A program made the translations under genes and the position numbers. Shown here one piece after another: positions 1-9,524 of a stretch of DNA of 64,000 nucleotides; the stretch's first letter is position 1; every line of letters starts with the position of its first letter. Source of the stretch: Pseudomonas sp. PB106 (GTDB taxonomy: Bacteria > Pseudomonadota > Gammaproteobacteria > Pseudomonadales > Pseudomonadaceae); assembly GCF_009764645.1 (NCBI RefSeq), contig NZ_RWIM01000168.1, positions 1-64,000 on the forward strand. The letters are read 5' to 3'. Under the pieces are notes generated by a model, which was given only the letters and a program-made list of their open reading frames with translations, was not told the origin of the DNA and searched no databases.

Positions 1-58
1 TGCGATCTTTTGATCTTGATGTTAAAGATCAAAAGATCGCAGCGTGCCGCAGCTCCTA
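1..58. repeat. REP element, GTAGGAGCTGCC family, cut by window edge
   Basis: Inverted GATCTT/AAGATC core followed by the arm GCGATC...GCAGCTCCTAC. The same arm recurs at 9431-9514, 12176-12261, 39290-39395, 48996-49070 and 53181-53261. The left arm probably lies before base 1. It sits downstream of the TatD-type gene, so it may form the 3' end of that transcript. Confidence 0.8.
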
Positions 59-67
59 CAGGGGCGA

Positions 68-847
68 TTATTGCCAGCCGAAGACTTCGCAGCTGTTCGC
101 GGTGCTGGCGGCGGCCAGTTGTTCCGGGCTGATTTTCATCCACTCGGCCAACGCCGCACAAATCGCCGGCAAATGCGCCGGCGTATTGCGAACACCGGGA
201 AACATCGCGGGCGCCATGTCCGGTGAGTCGGTTTCCAGCACGATAGACTCCAGGGGCAACTCCGCCAGCACGCGATGCATGCGCAGTGCCTGCGGCCAGG
301 TCGGCGCGCCGCCCAGACCCAGTTTGAAACCGAGTTTGATGTATTCCCGTGCCTCTTCGCGGCTGCCGGCAAACGCATGGATGATTCCGGCACGTTTGAG
401 CTTGAGGCGCTTGAGGGTGGCGATCACCGCCGCGTGGCTGCGGCGCACATGGATCAGCGCTGGCAATTCGAAGTCCGCCGCCAGTTGCAGCTGTGCTTCG
501 AACAGCGACTGTTGGCGCTCGCGATCCAGCGTTTCGATGAAGTAATCCAGACCGATTTCGCCCACCGCACACAGCTGTTGATGACCGCGCAAGCGTGTCA
601 GCCAATCGCCGAGTGCCGATAAGTCTTCGGGGCGATGCTGATCGAGATACACCGGGTGCAAACCGAATGCCGCGTACAAATCGGCATCGCTCTGCACCAG
701 ATCCCACACCCGTTGCCAATTGCCCTCGTAAACCCCCAACACCACCATCCGCCGCACTCCGAGGGCGCGGCTTTCGGCCAGCAGCGCCGGACGATCGGCG
801 TCGAAGTCGGGGAAGTCGAGGTGGGTATGGCTGTCGATCAGCTCCAC
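68..847 (-). CDS. TatD family metal-dependent hydrolase
   Basis: 259-residue TIM-barrel metallo-hydrolase of the TatD family, a group of Mg-dependent 3'-5' exonucleases/DNases. The metal ligands are visible: the N-terminal HTH pair (His7, His9), Glu97 in the GEIGLDY motif, His133, His157, and Asp207 in LETDSP. Length is normal for the family. It begins 4 bases after the fruR stop codon, so it is almost certainly read from the fruR transcript. A link to fructose metabolism is not implied by the sequence; this looks like operon hitch-hiking. Pseudomonas carries several TatD paralogues, so tatD, ycfH and yjjV cannot be told apart here. Confidence 0.9.
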   Translation of the reverse strand: MELIDSHTHLDFPDFDADRPALLAESRALGVRRMVVLGVYEGNWQRVWDLVQSDADLYAAFGLHPVYLDQHRPEDLSALGDWLTRLRGHQQLCAVGEIGLDYFIETLDRERQQSLFEAQLQLAADFELPALIHVRRSHAAVIATLKRLKLKRAGIIHAFAGSREEAREYIKLGFKLGLGGAPTWPQALRMHRVLAELPLESIVLETDSPDMAPAMFPGVRNTPAHLPAICAALAEWMKISPEQLAAASTANSCEVFGWQ

Positions 848-850
848 GGT

Positions 851-1846
851 TCAGTCCCGGTGAATACGCTGCTTGAAGGTCCGCGCGATGGCTTGCACGC
901 CGGGCTTGTACTCCGACTGCTCGACGGCGGCCAGCGCCAGTTCCAGCGCCTTGTCGGCGATCAACTGGTGCTGCTGGGCCATGGCGTTGACCGGCAGTGG
1001 CAGAAAGTCCAGCAACTGCGTGTCGCCGAAGGTGCCGAGGCGCAGCGGTCGTGATTTCAGCGGGAAGTCATGCAGCGCATCGAAAACGCCCTGCAGCAGC
1101 ACGTAGGAAGTGGTGACCAATGCGTCGGGCAAATGCCCCAGGCGCTGCAGGAGTTCTTCCATCAACTGCCTGCCGCACTCACGGCTGAAAGATTCAGCGT
1201 GCTCGACCAGCACTTCACCTTTGAAGTCGACCAGCGCCTGTTGGAAACCGGCGGCACGTTCCTGGCTGATGCTCAGTTCCGGGCGTGCGCCGAGCAGTAC
1301 GATTTGTTTGGGTTGCGGATCGAGCAGGCTCTGGGTCAGGTGCCGGCTGGCCTCGCGGTCGTCACTGATCACCGAGCAGAAATGCTCCGGCTCCATGACC
1401 CGGTCGATGGCGATGATCGGCGTGCCTTTGGCCTGCAATTGTCGGTAACTGTCGTCACCGGCGGGCAGGCAACTGGCAACGATCAGCGCATCGCAACGGC
1501 GCGCACGGAACAGTTGCAGCAATTGCCGTTCGCTGTCCGGGGCATCGTCGGAGCTAGCGATCAGCAATTGATAGCCGCGTGCACGCGCACCTTGTTCCAG
1601 CAGTTTGGCGATCCGCGCGTAACTGGGGTTTTCCAGATCCGGCAGAATAAAGCCCAGCGTGCGCGTATGCCGACTGCGCAGCCCGGCCGCTTGAGGGTTT
1701 GGCGTGAAGCCGTGCAGTTCGACCACCGCCCGCACGCGCTCGACGGTCGCGGTGCTGATGCGTTGCTGTTCGGCCTTGCCGTTGATGACGTAGCTGGCGG
1801 TGGTCACGGACACTCCGGCCAACCGCGCGATATCACTGAGTTTCAA
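851..1846 (-). CDS. fruR: Fructose operon repressor FruR/Cra (LacI family)
   Basis: 331-residue LacI/GalR-family regulator. The N-terminal 60 residues hold the helix-turn-helix (KLSDIARLAGVSVTTASYV) and hinge helix; the rest is a periplasmic-binding-protein-like effector domain. It is divergent from fruBKA and shares a 306-bp intergenic region containing a TTAAACGTTTCA palindrome, the operator described for P. putida Cra. In Pseudomonas this protein is known to answer to fructose-1-phosphate, the product of FruA/FruB, and to act locally on the fru operon rather than as the global regulator seen in enterics. The ATG start at 1846 places the helix-turn-helix at the very N-terminus, as is usual for the family. 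Confidence 0.95.
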   Translation of the reverse strand: MKLSDIARLAGVSVTTASYVINGKAEQQRISTATVERVRAVVELHGFTPNPQAAGLRSRHTRTLGFILPDLENPSYARIAKLLEQGARARGYQLLIASSDDAPDSERQLLQLFRARRCDALIVASCLPAGDDSYRQLQAKGTPIIAIDRVMEPEHFCSVISDDREASRHLTQSLLDPQPKQIVLLGARPELSISQERAAGFQQALVDFKGEVLVEHAESFSRECGRQLMEELLQRLGHLPDALVTTSYVLLQGVFDALHDFPLKSRPLRLGTFGDTQLLDFLPLPVNAMAQQHQLIADKALELALAAVEQSEYKPGVQAIARTFKQRIHRD

Positions 1847-1991
1847 CCCGGGATTTCCTTGTTTTTTCGAGCTTGCCGCAACATTTTCGCCAATCCTACC
1901 CGATTAGGGCAGGCGACTATTGTCGCAGCGCATCCGACAAGTTGGACTTCAAGGATGGGACATTATCGAGTAACGTGCCGATCAATCTAGA

Positions 1992-2003
1992 TTAAACGTT
2001 TCA
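1992..2003. promoter_or_regulatory. Cra/FruR operator upstream of fruB
   Basis: TTAAACGTTTCA with a perfectly symmetric AAACGTTT core, 150 bp before the fruB ATG and 146 bp before the divergent fruR ATG. It equals the published P. putida Cra operator as I remember it. No second full copy was seen in the fruR-fruB gap (1847-2152). That gap otherwise holds no gene; its longer reading frames are antisense or too short. Confidence 0.85.
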
Positions 2004-2152
2004 GCAAGCGTATTTTCTACGTTTTAGACGCCTTTGGCCGGTTCTGCCGTGAAACCGCCAAAACAGCCGCTGAAAAGCGAAGCTATCCAGCGCCTAAGCT
2101 GCAACCATTCAAAACAATACCTGGCGTCATCCGATGCCAAAAAGGAGATCGT

Positions 2153-5014
2153 ATGCTCGAGCTCACTATAGAGCAGATATCCATGGGCCAATCGGCTGTG
2201 GATAAACCCGCCGCCCTGCAATTGCTGGCCAATCATCTGGTCGCCGATGGGCTGGTCGCCGACGGTTACCTCGCTGGCCTGCAGGCCCGGGAAGCCCAGG
2301 GCTCGACCTTTCTCGGGCAAGGTATTGCCATTCCTCACGGAACCCCGGAAACCCGCGATCAGGTGTTCGCCACTGGCGTGCGCCTGATGCAGTTCCCCGA
2401 AGGTGTGGATTGGGGCGATGGCCAGATCGTTTATCTGGCGATCGGTATCGCCGCCAAATCCGACGAACACCTGCGCCTGCTGCAACTGCTGACCCGTGCC
2501 CTTGGCGAGACCGATCTGGGCCAGGCCCTGCGTCGTGCGAGCTCCCCGGAAGCGTTGCTGAAACTACTGCAAGGCGCGCCGCAAGAGCTGGCGCTGGATG
2601 CGCAGATGATTGGCCTCGGCGTGTCGGCGGATGATTTCGAAGAACTGGTTTGGCGTGGCGCACGCCTGCTGCGCCAAGCCGATTGTGTGAGCAACGGTTT
2701 CTCTGCGGTGCTGCAACAAGTCGAAGCGTTGCCGCTGGGCGACGGCCTGTGGTGGCTGCACAGCGAACAAACGGTGAAACGCCCGGGCCTCGCGTTCGTG
2801 ACGCCGGACAAACCGATGCGCTACCTCGGCCAGCCGCTCAGCGGTCTGTTCTGTCTGGCCAGCCTCGGCGAAGCGCATCAGGCACTGCTTGAGCGTCTAT
2901 GCGCGTTGCTCATCGAAGGTCGCGGCCATGAATTGGGCCGTGCCACCAGCAGTCGTAAAGTTCTCGAAGTGCTCGGCGGCGAGTTGCCTGCCGACTGGCC
3001 GAGCGCGCGGATTGCGCTGGCCAACGCCCACGGCTTGCACGCGCGCCCGGCGAAGATCCTCGCGCAATTGGCAAAAAGTTTTGATGGCGAAATTCGTGTG
3101 CGCATCGTCGACGGTCAGGACAGCGCCGTGTCGGTGAAGAGCCTGAGCAAACTGCTCAGCCTCGGTGCTCGTCGTGGTCAGGTGCTGGAACTGATCGCCG
3201 AGCCGAGCATCGCCGCCGATGCCTTGCCGGCACTGCTCGCCGCTATCGAAGAAGGCCTCGGCGAAGAAGTCGAGCCGCTGCCCGCGATTAGCGAACAACG
3301 AGAAGTCTTTGCCGACATCGCCGAAGTAGTCATTGCCCCGGCGTCAGGCACTCAGTTGCAAGCCATTCCCGCCGCGCCCGGCATTGCCATCGGCCCGGCG
3401 CACATTCAAGTGCAGCAATCCATCGATTACCCGTTGCGGGGCGAGTCCGCCGCCATCGAGCGCGAACGTCTCAAACAAGCGCTCAGCGATGTGCGCAGCG
3501 ACATTCAGGGCCTGATCGAACGCAGCAAGGCCAAAGCCATCCGCGAGATCTTCATTACCCATCAGGAGATGCTCGACGACCCGGAACTCACCGACGAAGT
3601 CGACACCCGCCTCAAGCAAGGCGAAAGCGCTGAAGCGGCGTGGATGGCGGTGATCGAAGCGGCGGCCAAACAACAGGAATCGCTGCAAGACGCGTTGCTC
3701 GCCGAGCGCGCGGCGGATCTGCGTGACATCGGCCGCCGTGTGCTGGCGCAACTGTGCGGAATTGAAACGCCGAACGAACCTGAGCAAGCGTACATTCTGG
3801 TGATGGACGAAGTCGGGCCGTCCGACGTTGCACGGCTGGATCCGGCGCGTGTCGCGGGGATTCTCACCGCACGCGGCGGCGCCACAGCGCACAGTGCAAT
3901 CGTTGCGCGAGCCCTCGGGATTCCGGCGCTGGTCGGCGCTGGCGCAGCGGTGTTGTTGCTGGCGCCAGGCACACCGTTGCTGCTCGACGGTCAACGCGGT
4001 CGCCTGCACGTCGATGCCGATGCGGCGACCTTGCAACGCGCCACCGAAGAACGCGACACCCGCGAGCAACGCCTGAAGATTGCCGCCGAACAACGCCATC
4101 AACCGGCGCACACCACCGACGGCCACGCGGTCGAAGTGTTCGCCAACATCGGCGAAAGTGCCGGCGTGATCAGCGCGGTGGAGCAGGGCGCCGAAGGCAT
4201 TGGTCTGCTGCGCACCGAACTGATTTTCATGGCCCACCCGCAAGCACCGGATGAAGCCACGCAAGAAGCCGAATACCGTCGTGTGCTCGATGGTCTCGCC
4301 GGGCGGCCATTGGTGGTGCGTACGTTGGATGTCGGCGGCGACAAACCGCTGCCGTATTGGCCGATCGCCAAAGAAGAAAACCCGTTCCTCGGCGTGCGCG
4401 GCATTCGCCTGACCTTGCAGCGTCCGCAGATCATGGAAGCGCAGTTGCGTGCCTTGCTGCGTTCTGCCGACAACCGTCCGTTGCGGATCATGTTCCCGAT
4501 GGTCGGCAGCGTCGAAGAGTGGCGCCAGGCCCGCGACATGACTGAACGTCTGCGCCTGGAAATCCCGGTCGCCGATCTGCAACTGGGGATCATGATCGAA
4601 GTGCCGTCCGCCGCGTTGCTCGCGCCGGTATTGGCCAAGGAAGTCGACTTCTTCAGCGTCGGCACCAACGACCTCACGCAATACACCCTGGCCATCGACC
4701 GCGGCCACCCGACCCTGTCGGCGCAGGCGGATGGCCTGCACCCGGCGGTACTGCAACTGATCGACATCACCGTGCGCGCCGCCCATGCCCATGGCAAATG
4801 GGTCGGCGTCTGCGGCGAACTCGCGGCAGATCCGCTGGCGGTGCCGGTGCTGGTCGGCCTCGGGGTCGATGAACTCAGCGTGTCCGGGCGCAGCATCGCC
4901 GAAGTCAAAGCGCGCATCCGAGAACTCAGCCTGACTCAGGCGCAAACCCTTGCTCAACACGCCCTGGCCGTGGGCAGCGCCAACGAAGTACGCGCATTAG
5001 TGGAGGCCCTGTAA
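2153..5014 (+). CDS. fruB: PTS fructose multiphosphoryl transfer protein (EIIA-HPr-EI)
   Basis: 953-residue fusion carrying the soluble phosphotransfer chain of the fructose PTS. An EIIA-Fru domain comes first (residues 1-145, phospho-His62 in GIAIPHGT). A degenerate EIIA-like linker domain follows (about 155-275), then HPr (about 283-370, His296 in GLHARPA). Enzyme I fills the rest (about 400-953, phospho-His580 in GGATAHS), with PEP-binding signatures EGIGLLRTE and VGTNDLTQY. Phosphate passes PEP to EI to HPr to EIIA to FruA. The RBS AAGGAG lies 5 bases before the ATG. Its stop overlaps the fruK start. PAO1 calls the gene fruI. Confidence 0.97.
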   Translation: MLELTIEQISMGQSAVDKPAALQLLANHLVADGLVADGYLAGLQAREAQGSTFLGQGIAIPHGTPETRDQVFATGVRLMQFPEGVDWGDGQIVYLAIGIAAKSDEHLRLLQLLTRALGETDLGQALRRASSPEALLKLLQGAPQELALDAQMIGLGVSADDFEELVWRGARLLRQADCVSNGFSAVLQQVEALPLGDGLWWLHSEQTVKRPGLAFVTPDKPMRYLGQPLSGLFCLASLGEAHQALLERLCALLIEGRGHELGRATSSRKVLEVLGGELPADWPSARIALANAHGLHARPAKILAQLAKSFDGEIRVRIVDGQDSAVSVKSLSKLLSLGARRGQVLELIAEPSIAADALPALLAAIEEGLGEEVEPLPAISEQREVFADIAEVVIAPASGTQLQAIPAAPGIAIGPAHIQVQQSIDYPLRGESAAIERERLKQALSDVRSDIQGLIERSKAKAIREIFITHQEMLDDPELTDEVDTRLKQGESAEAAWMAVIEAAAKQQESLQDALLAERAADLRDIGRRVLAQLCGIETPNEPEQAYILVMDEVGPSDVARLDPARVAGILTARGGATAHSAIVARALGIPALVGAGAAVLLLAPGTPLLLDGQRGRLHVDADAATLQRATEERDTREQRLKIAAEQRHQPAHTTDGHAVEVFANIGESAGVISAVEQGAEGIGLLRTELIFMAHPQAPDEATQEAEYRRVLDGLAGRPLVVRTLDVGGDKPLPYWPIAKEENPFLGVRGIRLTLQRPQIMEAQLRALLRSADNRPLRIMFPMVGSVEEWRQARDMTERLRLEIPVADLQLGIMIEVPSAALLAPVLAKEVDFFSVGTNDLTQYTLAIDRGHPTLSAQADGLHPAVLQLIDITVRAAHAHGKWVGVCGELAADPLAVPVLVGLGVDELSVSGRSIAEVKARIRELSLTQAQTLAQHALAVGSANEVRALVEAL

Positions 5015-5955
5015 TGGCCAAGATTCTTACCCTGACCCTCAACCCGGCGCTCGACCTCACCGTCGAACTGCCACGGCTGGAGGCCGGTCAGGTCAATCGC
5101 AGCGAGGAGATGCACACCCACGCCGCCGGTAAAGGCGTGAACGTCGCGCAGGTGCTCGCCGACCTTGGTCATCAACTGACGGTCAGTGGTTTTCTCGGCG
5201 AAGACAATCTGCAAGCGTTCGAAACCCTGTTCGCCAAGCGCGGTTTTGTCGACGCGTTTATCCGCGTGCCGGGCGAGACGCGCAGCAACATCAAAGTGGC
5301 TGAACAGGACGGTCGCATCACCGACATCAACGGCCCGGGGCCAGTGGTCGATGCTGCCGCACAGCAAGCGTTGCTTGAGCGTCTGGTGCAGATTGCACCG
5401 GGGCACGACGCGGTTGTAGTCGCCGGCAGTTTGCCGCGTGGCGTGACGGCGCAGTGGTTGCGTGAGTTGATCGAACGGCTCAATCAGCTTGGCCTGAAAG
5501 TCGCTCTCGACTCCAGCGGCGAAGCGTTGCGCGAAGCTTTGAAAGCCAGTCCGTGGCTGATCAAACCGAACACTGAAGAACTCGCCGATGCGCTCGTTTG
5601 CGACGTGGTTTCGCACGCGGCCGAGGCACAGGCAGCGGCACGTTTGCATGCGCAAGGCATCGAGCACGTGGTGATCTCTCACGGTGCCGATGGCGTGAAC
5701 TGGTTCAGCATCGGTTCGGCATTGCACGCGACGCCGCCGAAGGTCAGCGTCGCCAGCACGGTCGGTGCCGGTGATTCGTTGCTGGCCGGCATGCTCCACG
5801 GTTTGCTCAGCGCCGACACGCCTGAACAAACCCTGCGCACGGCCACCGCGATTGCCGCGATGGCGGTGACCCAGATCGGTTTCGGCATCAACGACGCCGC
5901 GCAACTGGCGCAGCTCGAACAGGGCGTGCGCGTGCGCCCCCTGACAGAACAATAA
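5014..5955 (+). CDS. fruK: 1-phosphofructokinase
   Basis: 313-residue PfkB-family sugar kinase converting fructose-1-phosphate to fructose-1,6-bisphosphate with ATP. The N-terminal NPALDLT start, the AAGKGVNVA substrate/glycine motif near residue 40, and the C-terminal GAGDS anion hole (251-255, catalytic Asp254) are all present. TAATG overlap with fruB indicates translational coupling. It removes the FruR effector fructose-1-phosphate, so its activity also sets the level of induction. Confidence 0.96.
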   Translation: MAKILTLTLNPALDLTVELPRLEAGQVNRSEEMHTHAAGKGVNVAQVLADLGHQLTVSGFLGEDNLQAFETLFAKRGFVDAFIRVPGETRSNIKVAEQDGRITDINGPGPVVDAAAQQALLERLVQIAPGHDAVVVAGSLPRGVTAQWLRELIERLNQLGLKVALDSSGEALREALKASPWLIKPNTEELADALVCDVVSHAAEAQAAARLHAQGIEHVVISHGADGVNWFSIGSALHATPPKVSVASTVGAGDSLLAGMLHGLLSADTPEQTLRTATAIAAMAVTQIGFGINDAAQLAQLEQGVRVRPLTEQ

Positions 5956-5966
5956 GAGGGTTTGTC

Positions 5967-7700
5967 ATGAAGTTAGCCATTGTTACGGCTTGCCCGAACG
6001 GCATGGTCACCAGTGTGCTGTGCGCGCGATTGCTTGATGCGGCGGCGCAGCGTCAGGGCTGGAGCACCAGCGTTGAAGTGGTCGATGCCGCGCACCCAGA
6101 ACGCGAGTTGTCGGCGGCGACGATTGCCGCGGCCGAGTGGGTTTTGTTGGTCGCCACCGGTGCGGTCGACATGACGCGTTTTGTCGGCAAGCGGGTTTTC
6201 CAGATTGCCCCGGCCCAAGCGCTGCAGGATGTCGAAGCAGTGTTGCGTCGTGGTGCTGAAGAGGCTGAGGTCTACGTTGCCGGGGCCGCTGAACCGGTCG
6301 CTGATGCGCCGCGTGCGCCACGCCTCGTCGCCATCACCGCGTGCCCGACCGGTGTCGCCCACACCTTTATGGCCGCCGAAGCCTTGCAGCAAACCGCCAA
6401 GCGTCTGGGTTATGAACTGCAAGTCGAGACCCAAGGCTCGGTGGGTGCGAAAACCCCGTTGAGTGCAGCGGCGATTGCCGAAGCTGACGTGGTGTTGCTG
6501 GCGGCGGATATTGAGGTTGCCACCGAGCGTTTTGCTGGCAAGAAAATCTATCGTTGTGGCACTGGCATTGCCTTGAAGCAGTCTGAAGCGACGCTGAAAA
6601 AAGCGCTGGCCGAAGGCGTTGTGGAAAGTGCTGCGGGTGACGGTAAAGCACCGGCCAAGCAAGAGAAAACTGGTGTCTACAAACACCTGCTGACCGGCGT
6701 GTCGTTCATGCTGCCGATGGTGGTGGCGGGCGGTTTGATGATCGCGCTGTCGTTCGTGTTCGGCATCACCGCGTTCAAGGAAGAAGGCACGCTGGCTGCG
6801 GCGCTGATGCAGATCGGCGGCGAGACCGCGTTCAAACTGATGGTGCCGCTGTTGGCCGGTTACATCGCTTATTCGATTGCCGACCGCCCGGGTCTGGCGC
6901 CGGGAATGATTGGCGGCTTGTTGGCGAGCACCCTGGGTGCCGGATTTATCGGCGGCATCGTCGCCGGGTTCATCGCCGGTTATGCGGCCAAGGCTATCAG
7001 CCGCTATGTTGCGTTGCCGCAGAGTCTTGAGGCGCTGAAACCGATTCTGATCATCCCGTTGTTTGCCAGCCTGTTCACCGGTCTGGTGATGATCTACGTG
7101 GTCGGCAAACCGGTCGCCGGGATGCTGTTGGCCCTGACCAATTTCCTCGACAGCATGGGCACCACCAACGCAATCCTGCTCGGTGTGGTGCTTGGCGGCA
7201 TGATGTGCGTCGACCTCGGTGGGCCGATCAACAAAGCGGCGTATGCGTTCTCGGTGGGGTTGTTGGCGTCGCAGAGTTATGCACCGATGGCGGCAACCAT
7301 GGCCGCCGGTATGGTGCCGCCGATTGGTCTGGGCATCGCCACGTTTATTGCACGGCGCAAGTTTGCCCAGACTGAACGCGAAGCGGGGAAAGCGGCGCTG
7401 GTGCTGGGGCTGTGCTTTATCTCTGAAGGCGCGATCCCGTTTGCCGCGAAAGATCCGTTGCGGGTGATTCCGGCGAGCATTGCCGGTGGCGCACTGACCG
7501 GTGCGTTGTCGATGTACTTCGGCTGCAAACTGATGGCGCCGCACGGTGGCCTGTTTGTGTTGGCGATTCCGAATGCGATCAATCATGCGTTGTTGTATCT
7601 GCTGGCGATTGTCGCGGGGAGTTTGTTGACGGCCGTCGTCTACGCAACGGTCAAACGCCCGGAAGCCGTCGAGTTGGCCCTGGAACCGGCCAAGGCTTAA
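5967..7700 (+). CDS. fruA: PTS fructose transporter EIIBC
   Basis: 577-residue membrane permease of the fructose PTS. Two EIIB-type domains are in tandem: an N-terminal B' domain (ACPNG, Cys9) and the functional EIIB (ITACPTGVAHT, phospho-Cys126). The EIIC channel domain follows from about residue 230, with many hydrophobic segments and the conserved GGPINKAAYAF loop. It imports fructose as fructose-1-phosphate using phosphate from FruB. It starts 11 bases after fruK and completes a fruBKA operon. Confidence 0.96.
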   Translation: MKLAIVTACPNGMVTSVLCARLLDAAAQRQGWSTSVEVVDAAHPERELSAATIAAAEWVLLVATGAVDMTRFVGKRVFQIAPAQALQDVEAVLRRGAEEAEVYVAGAAEPVADAPRAPRLVAITACPTGVAHTFMAAEALQQTAKRLGYELQVETQGSVGAKTPLSAAAIAEADVVLLAADIEVATERFAGKKIYRCGTGIALKQSEATLKKALAEGVVESAAGDGKAPAKQEKTGVYKHLLTGVSFMLPMVVAGGLMIALSFVFGITAFKEEGTLAAALMQIGGETAFKLMVPLLAGYIAYSIADRPGLAPGMIGGLLASTLGAGFIGGIVAGFIAGYAAKAISRYVALPQSLEALKPILIIPLFASLFTGLVMIYVVGKPVAGMLLALTNFLDSMGTTNAILLGVVLGGMMCVDLGGPINKAAYAFSVGLLASQSYAPMAATMAAGMVPPIGLGIATFIARRKFAQTEREAGKAALVLGLCFISEGAIPFAAKDPLRVIPASIAGGALTGALSMYFGCKLMAPHGGLFVLAIPNAINHALLYLLAIVAGSLLTAVVYATVKRPEAVELALEPAKA

Positions 7701-7719
7701 CCGACACCACAAATCTCCT

Positions 7720-7805
7720 GTAGGAGTGAGCCTGCTCGCGATAGCGGTCTGTCAGTGACATGAATGTTGGCAGATATACCGATATCGCGAGCAGGCTCAC
7801 TCCTA
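7720..7805. repeat. REP pair (GTAGGAGTGAGCCTGCTCGCGAT), inverted
   Basis: Two 23-bp arms, GTAGGAGTGAGCC... and its exact inverse, separated by about 40 bp, just downstream of fruA. It is a typical Pseudomonas BIME-like unit and may stabilise or end the fru mRNA. Confidence 0.85.
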
Positions 7806-7886
7806 CAATGGGTTCTGCGGTGTGTCTGGTGTCATGTGTGTTTCATGATGTCGTGCTTAAGTTTTCCTTTTTTCAGGGAGAACAGC

Positions 7887-9428
7887 ATGAGCGATTTCAA
7901 TCCCGGTCGCCGGCGTGTCATGCAAGTGGTTGGCGCCGGGCTGTTGATGCCAAGCCTGGCGCCGGCGGTGATTGCTTCGGTCAAGGATCGTCCGCAACTG
8001 ACCGATGGCGTGCAGTCCGGCGACCTGCAAGGCGACCGCGCGATGATCTGGAGCCGTAGCGATCGCCCCGCGCACATGGTGGTCGAGTGGGACACCCGCA
8101 GCCAGTTTCGTAATCCACGTCGACTGATCTCAGCACTCGCCGATGCGCGCACAGATTTCACCGCCCGCGTTGAACTCAGCGGGCTGCCCGCCGATCAGGC
8201 GATCTTCTATCGGGTGTATTTCAAGGACGCCCGTACCGGCGCCGCCAGCGAGCCATGGCTCGGCCACCTGCGCAGCGCACCGACGGTGCGGCGCAATATT
8301 CGTTTCGTCTGGAGCGGCGACACCGTCGGCCAGGGCTTCGGCATCAACCCGGACATCGGCGGCATGCGCATTTACGAAGCCATGCGTCTGCGCTTGCCGG
8401 ACTTCTTTATCCACAGCGGCGACACCATCTACGCCGATGGCCCGGTGCCTGCTCAGCTCACCACCGAAGGCGGGCGCATCTGGCGCAACCTGACCACCGA
8501 AGCCAAGAGCAAAGTCGCGCAGACCCTCGACGATTATCGCGGCAACTACCGCTACAACCTGATGGACGAAAACATCCGTCGCTTCAACGCCGAAGTGCCG
8601 CAGATCTGGCAGTGGGACGACCATGAAGTGGTCAACAACTGGTCGCCCGGCAAGCAGCTCGACGAGCGTTATCAGGAGAAAGATATCCACACCCTGGTCG
8701 GTCGCGCGCGAAAAGCCTGGCTAGAATATTCACCGATGCGCCTGCAGGCCGCCGACGGTGGCGGACGGATTTATCGCAAGCTCAGTTACGGGCCGATGCT
8801 CGATGTGTTCGTGCTCGACATGCGCAGTTATCGCGGCGCCAATGACGACAACCTTGGCGCCGCGAAACCGTTCCTTGGGCGTGAGCAACTGGACTGGCTC
8901 AAGCGCGGCTTGAAGAAATCCAAAGCCCAGTGGAAGGTGATTGCCGCCGACATGCCGATCGGTTTGGGTGTGCCCGATGGCGAGGTCAGCCCGGGTGTGG
9001 CGCGCTGGGAAGCGGTAGCTAACGGTGACCCGGGACCGGCGCAGGGGCGCGAGGTGGAAATCGCCGAATTGCTCGGCTACCTGCGTGCGCAGCAGGTATA
9101 CAATTTCGTCTTCCTCACCACCGACGTGCATTACTGCGCGGCGCATCACTACCACCCGGATCGTGCGGCGTTTCAGGATTTCGAACCGTTCTGGGAGTTT
9201 GTCGCGGGGCCGTTGAATGCCGGCAGTTTCGGGCCCAATCCGCTGGATAAAACCTTCGGCCCTGAGGTGGTATTCGAGAAAGCGCCACCGGTGCAGAACG
9301 CATCGCCGTTTGCCGGGTTTCAGTTTTTTGGCGAGGTGAATATCGAAGGGCAGAGCGGGGAGATGAGCGTGGTGTTGCGCGATCTGAATGGCGTAGCCGT
9401 TTTCGAACAGAAGTTGCAGCCAATCTGA
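7887..9428 (+). CDS. Alkaline phosphatase D family protein (PhoD-like)
   Basis: 513-residue PhoD-like phosphatase/phosphodiesterase, probably periplasmic. The N-terminus reads GRRRVMQVVG followed by a hydrophobic stretch ending in APAVIAS, a twin-arginine (Tat) signal. The metallophosphoesterase core shows SGDTIYADGP and QWDDHEVVNNW, with a late TTDVHYCAAHHYHPD metal-binding region. A start at 7764 is open but would put about 40 extra residues before the Tat signal and run through the REP element. ATG 7887 has a GGGAG ribosome site 10 bases upstream, so it is preferred. No Pho box was recognised. The substrate cannot be told. Confidence 0.9.
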   Translation: MSDFNPGRRRVMQVVGAGLLMPSLAPAVIASVKDRPQLTDGVQSGDLQGDRAMIWSRSDRPAHMVVEWDTRSQFRNPRRLISALADARTDFTARVELSGLPADQAIFYRVYFKDARTGAASEPWLGHLRSAPTVRRNIRFVWSGDTVGQGFGINPDIGGMRIYEAMRLRLPDFFIHSGDTIYADGPVPAQLTTEGGRIWRNLTTEAKSKVAQTLDDYRGNYRYNLMDENIRRFNAEVPQIWQWDDHEVVNNWSPGKQLDERYQEKDIHTLVGRARKAWLEYSPMRLQAADGGGRIYRKLSYGPMLDVFVLDMRSYRGANDDNLGAAKPFLGREQLDWLKRGLKKSKAQWKVIAADMPIGLGVPDGEVSPGVARWEAVANGDPGPAQGREVEIAELLGYLRAQQVYNFVFLTTDVHYCAAHHYHPDRAAFQDFEPFWEFVAGPLNAGSFGPNPLDKTFGPEVVFEKAPPVQNASPFAGFQFFGEVNIEGQSGEMSVVLRDLNGVAVFEQKLQPI

Positions 9429-9430
9429 CC

Positions 9431-9514
9431 GTAGGAGCTGCCGCAGGCTGCGATCTTTTGATTTTGCTTTGTGAAGATCAAGATCAAAAGATCGCAGCCT
9501 GCGGCAGCTCCTAC
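9431..9514. repeat. REP pair, GTAGGAGCTGCC family
   Basis: Perfect inverted arms GTAGGAGCTGCCGCAGGCTGCGATC and reverse complement around a 30-bp centre. It lies between the convergent ends of the phoD-like gene and piuB and could end both transcripts. Confidence 0.88.
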
Positions 9515-9524
9515 AGGGGTGTTT

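Noticed and set aside
1942..1969. TTGGAC...TATCGA as a fruB promoter
   Set aside because: The -10 box matches at only three positions with a 16-bp spacer; too weak to annotate.
2110..2125. Possible Hfq/Crc motif (AACAATAC) upstream of fruB
   Set aside because: Only 5 of 6 fixed A positions match and it is about 35-40 nt from the ATG, so not claimed.
3344..4960. 538-codon minus-strand frame opposite fruB
   Set aside because: It mirrors a clear PTS gene; long antisense frames are expected in GC-rich Pseudomonas DNA, and the translation has no recognisable domain.
5973..7712. 579-codon minus-strand frame opposite fruA
   Set aside because: His/Gln/Arg-rich translation typical of the reverse strand of a membrane protein gene; no start context.
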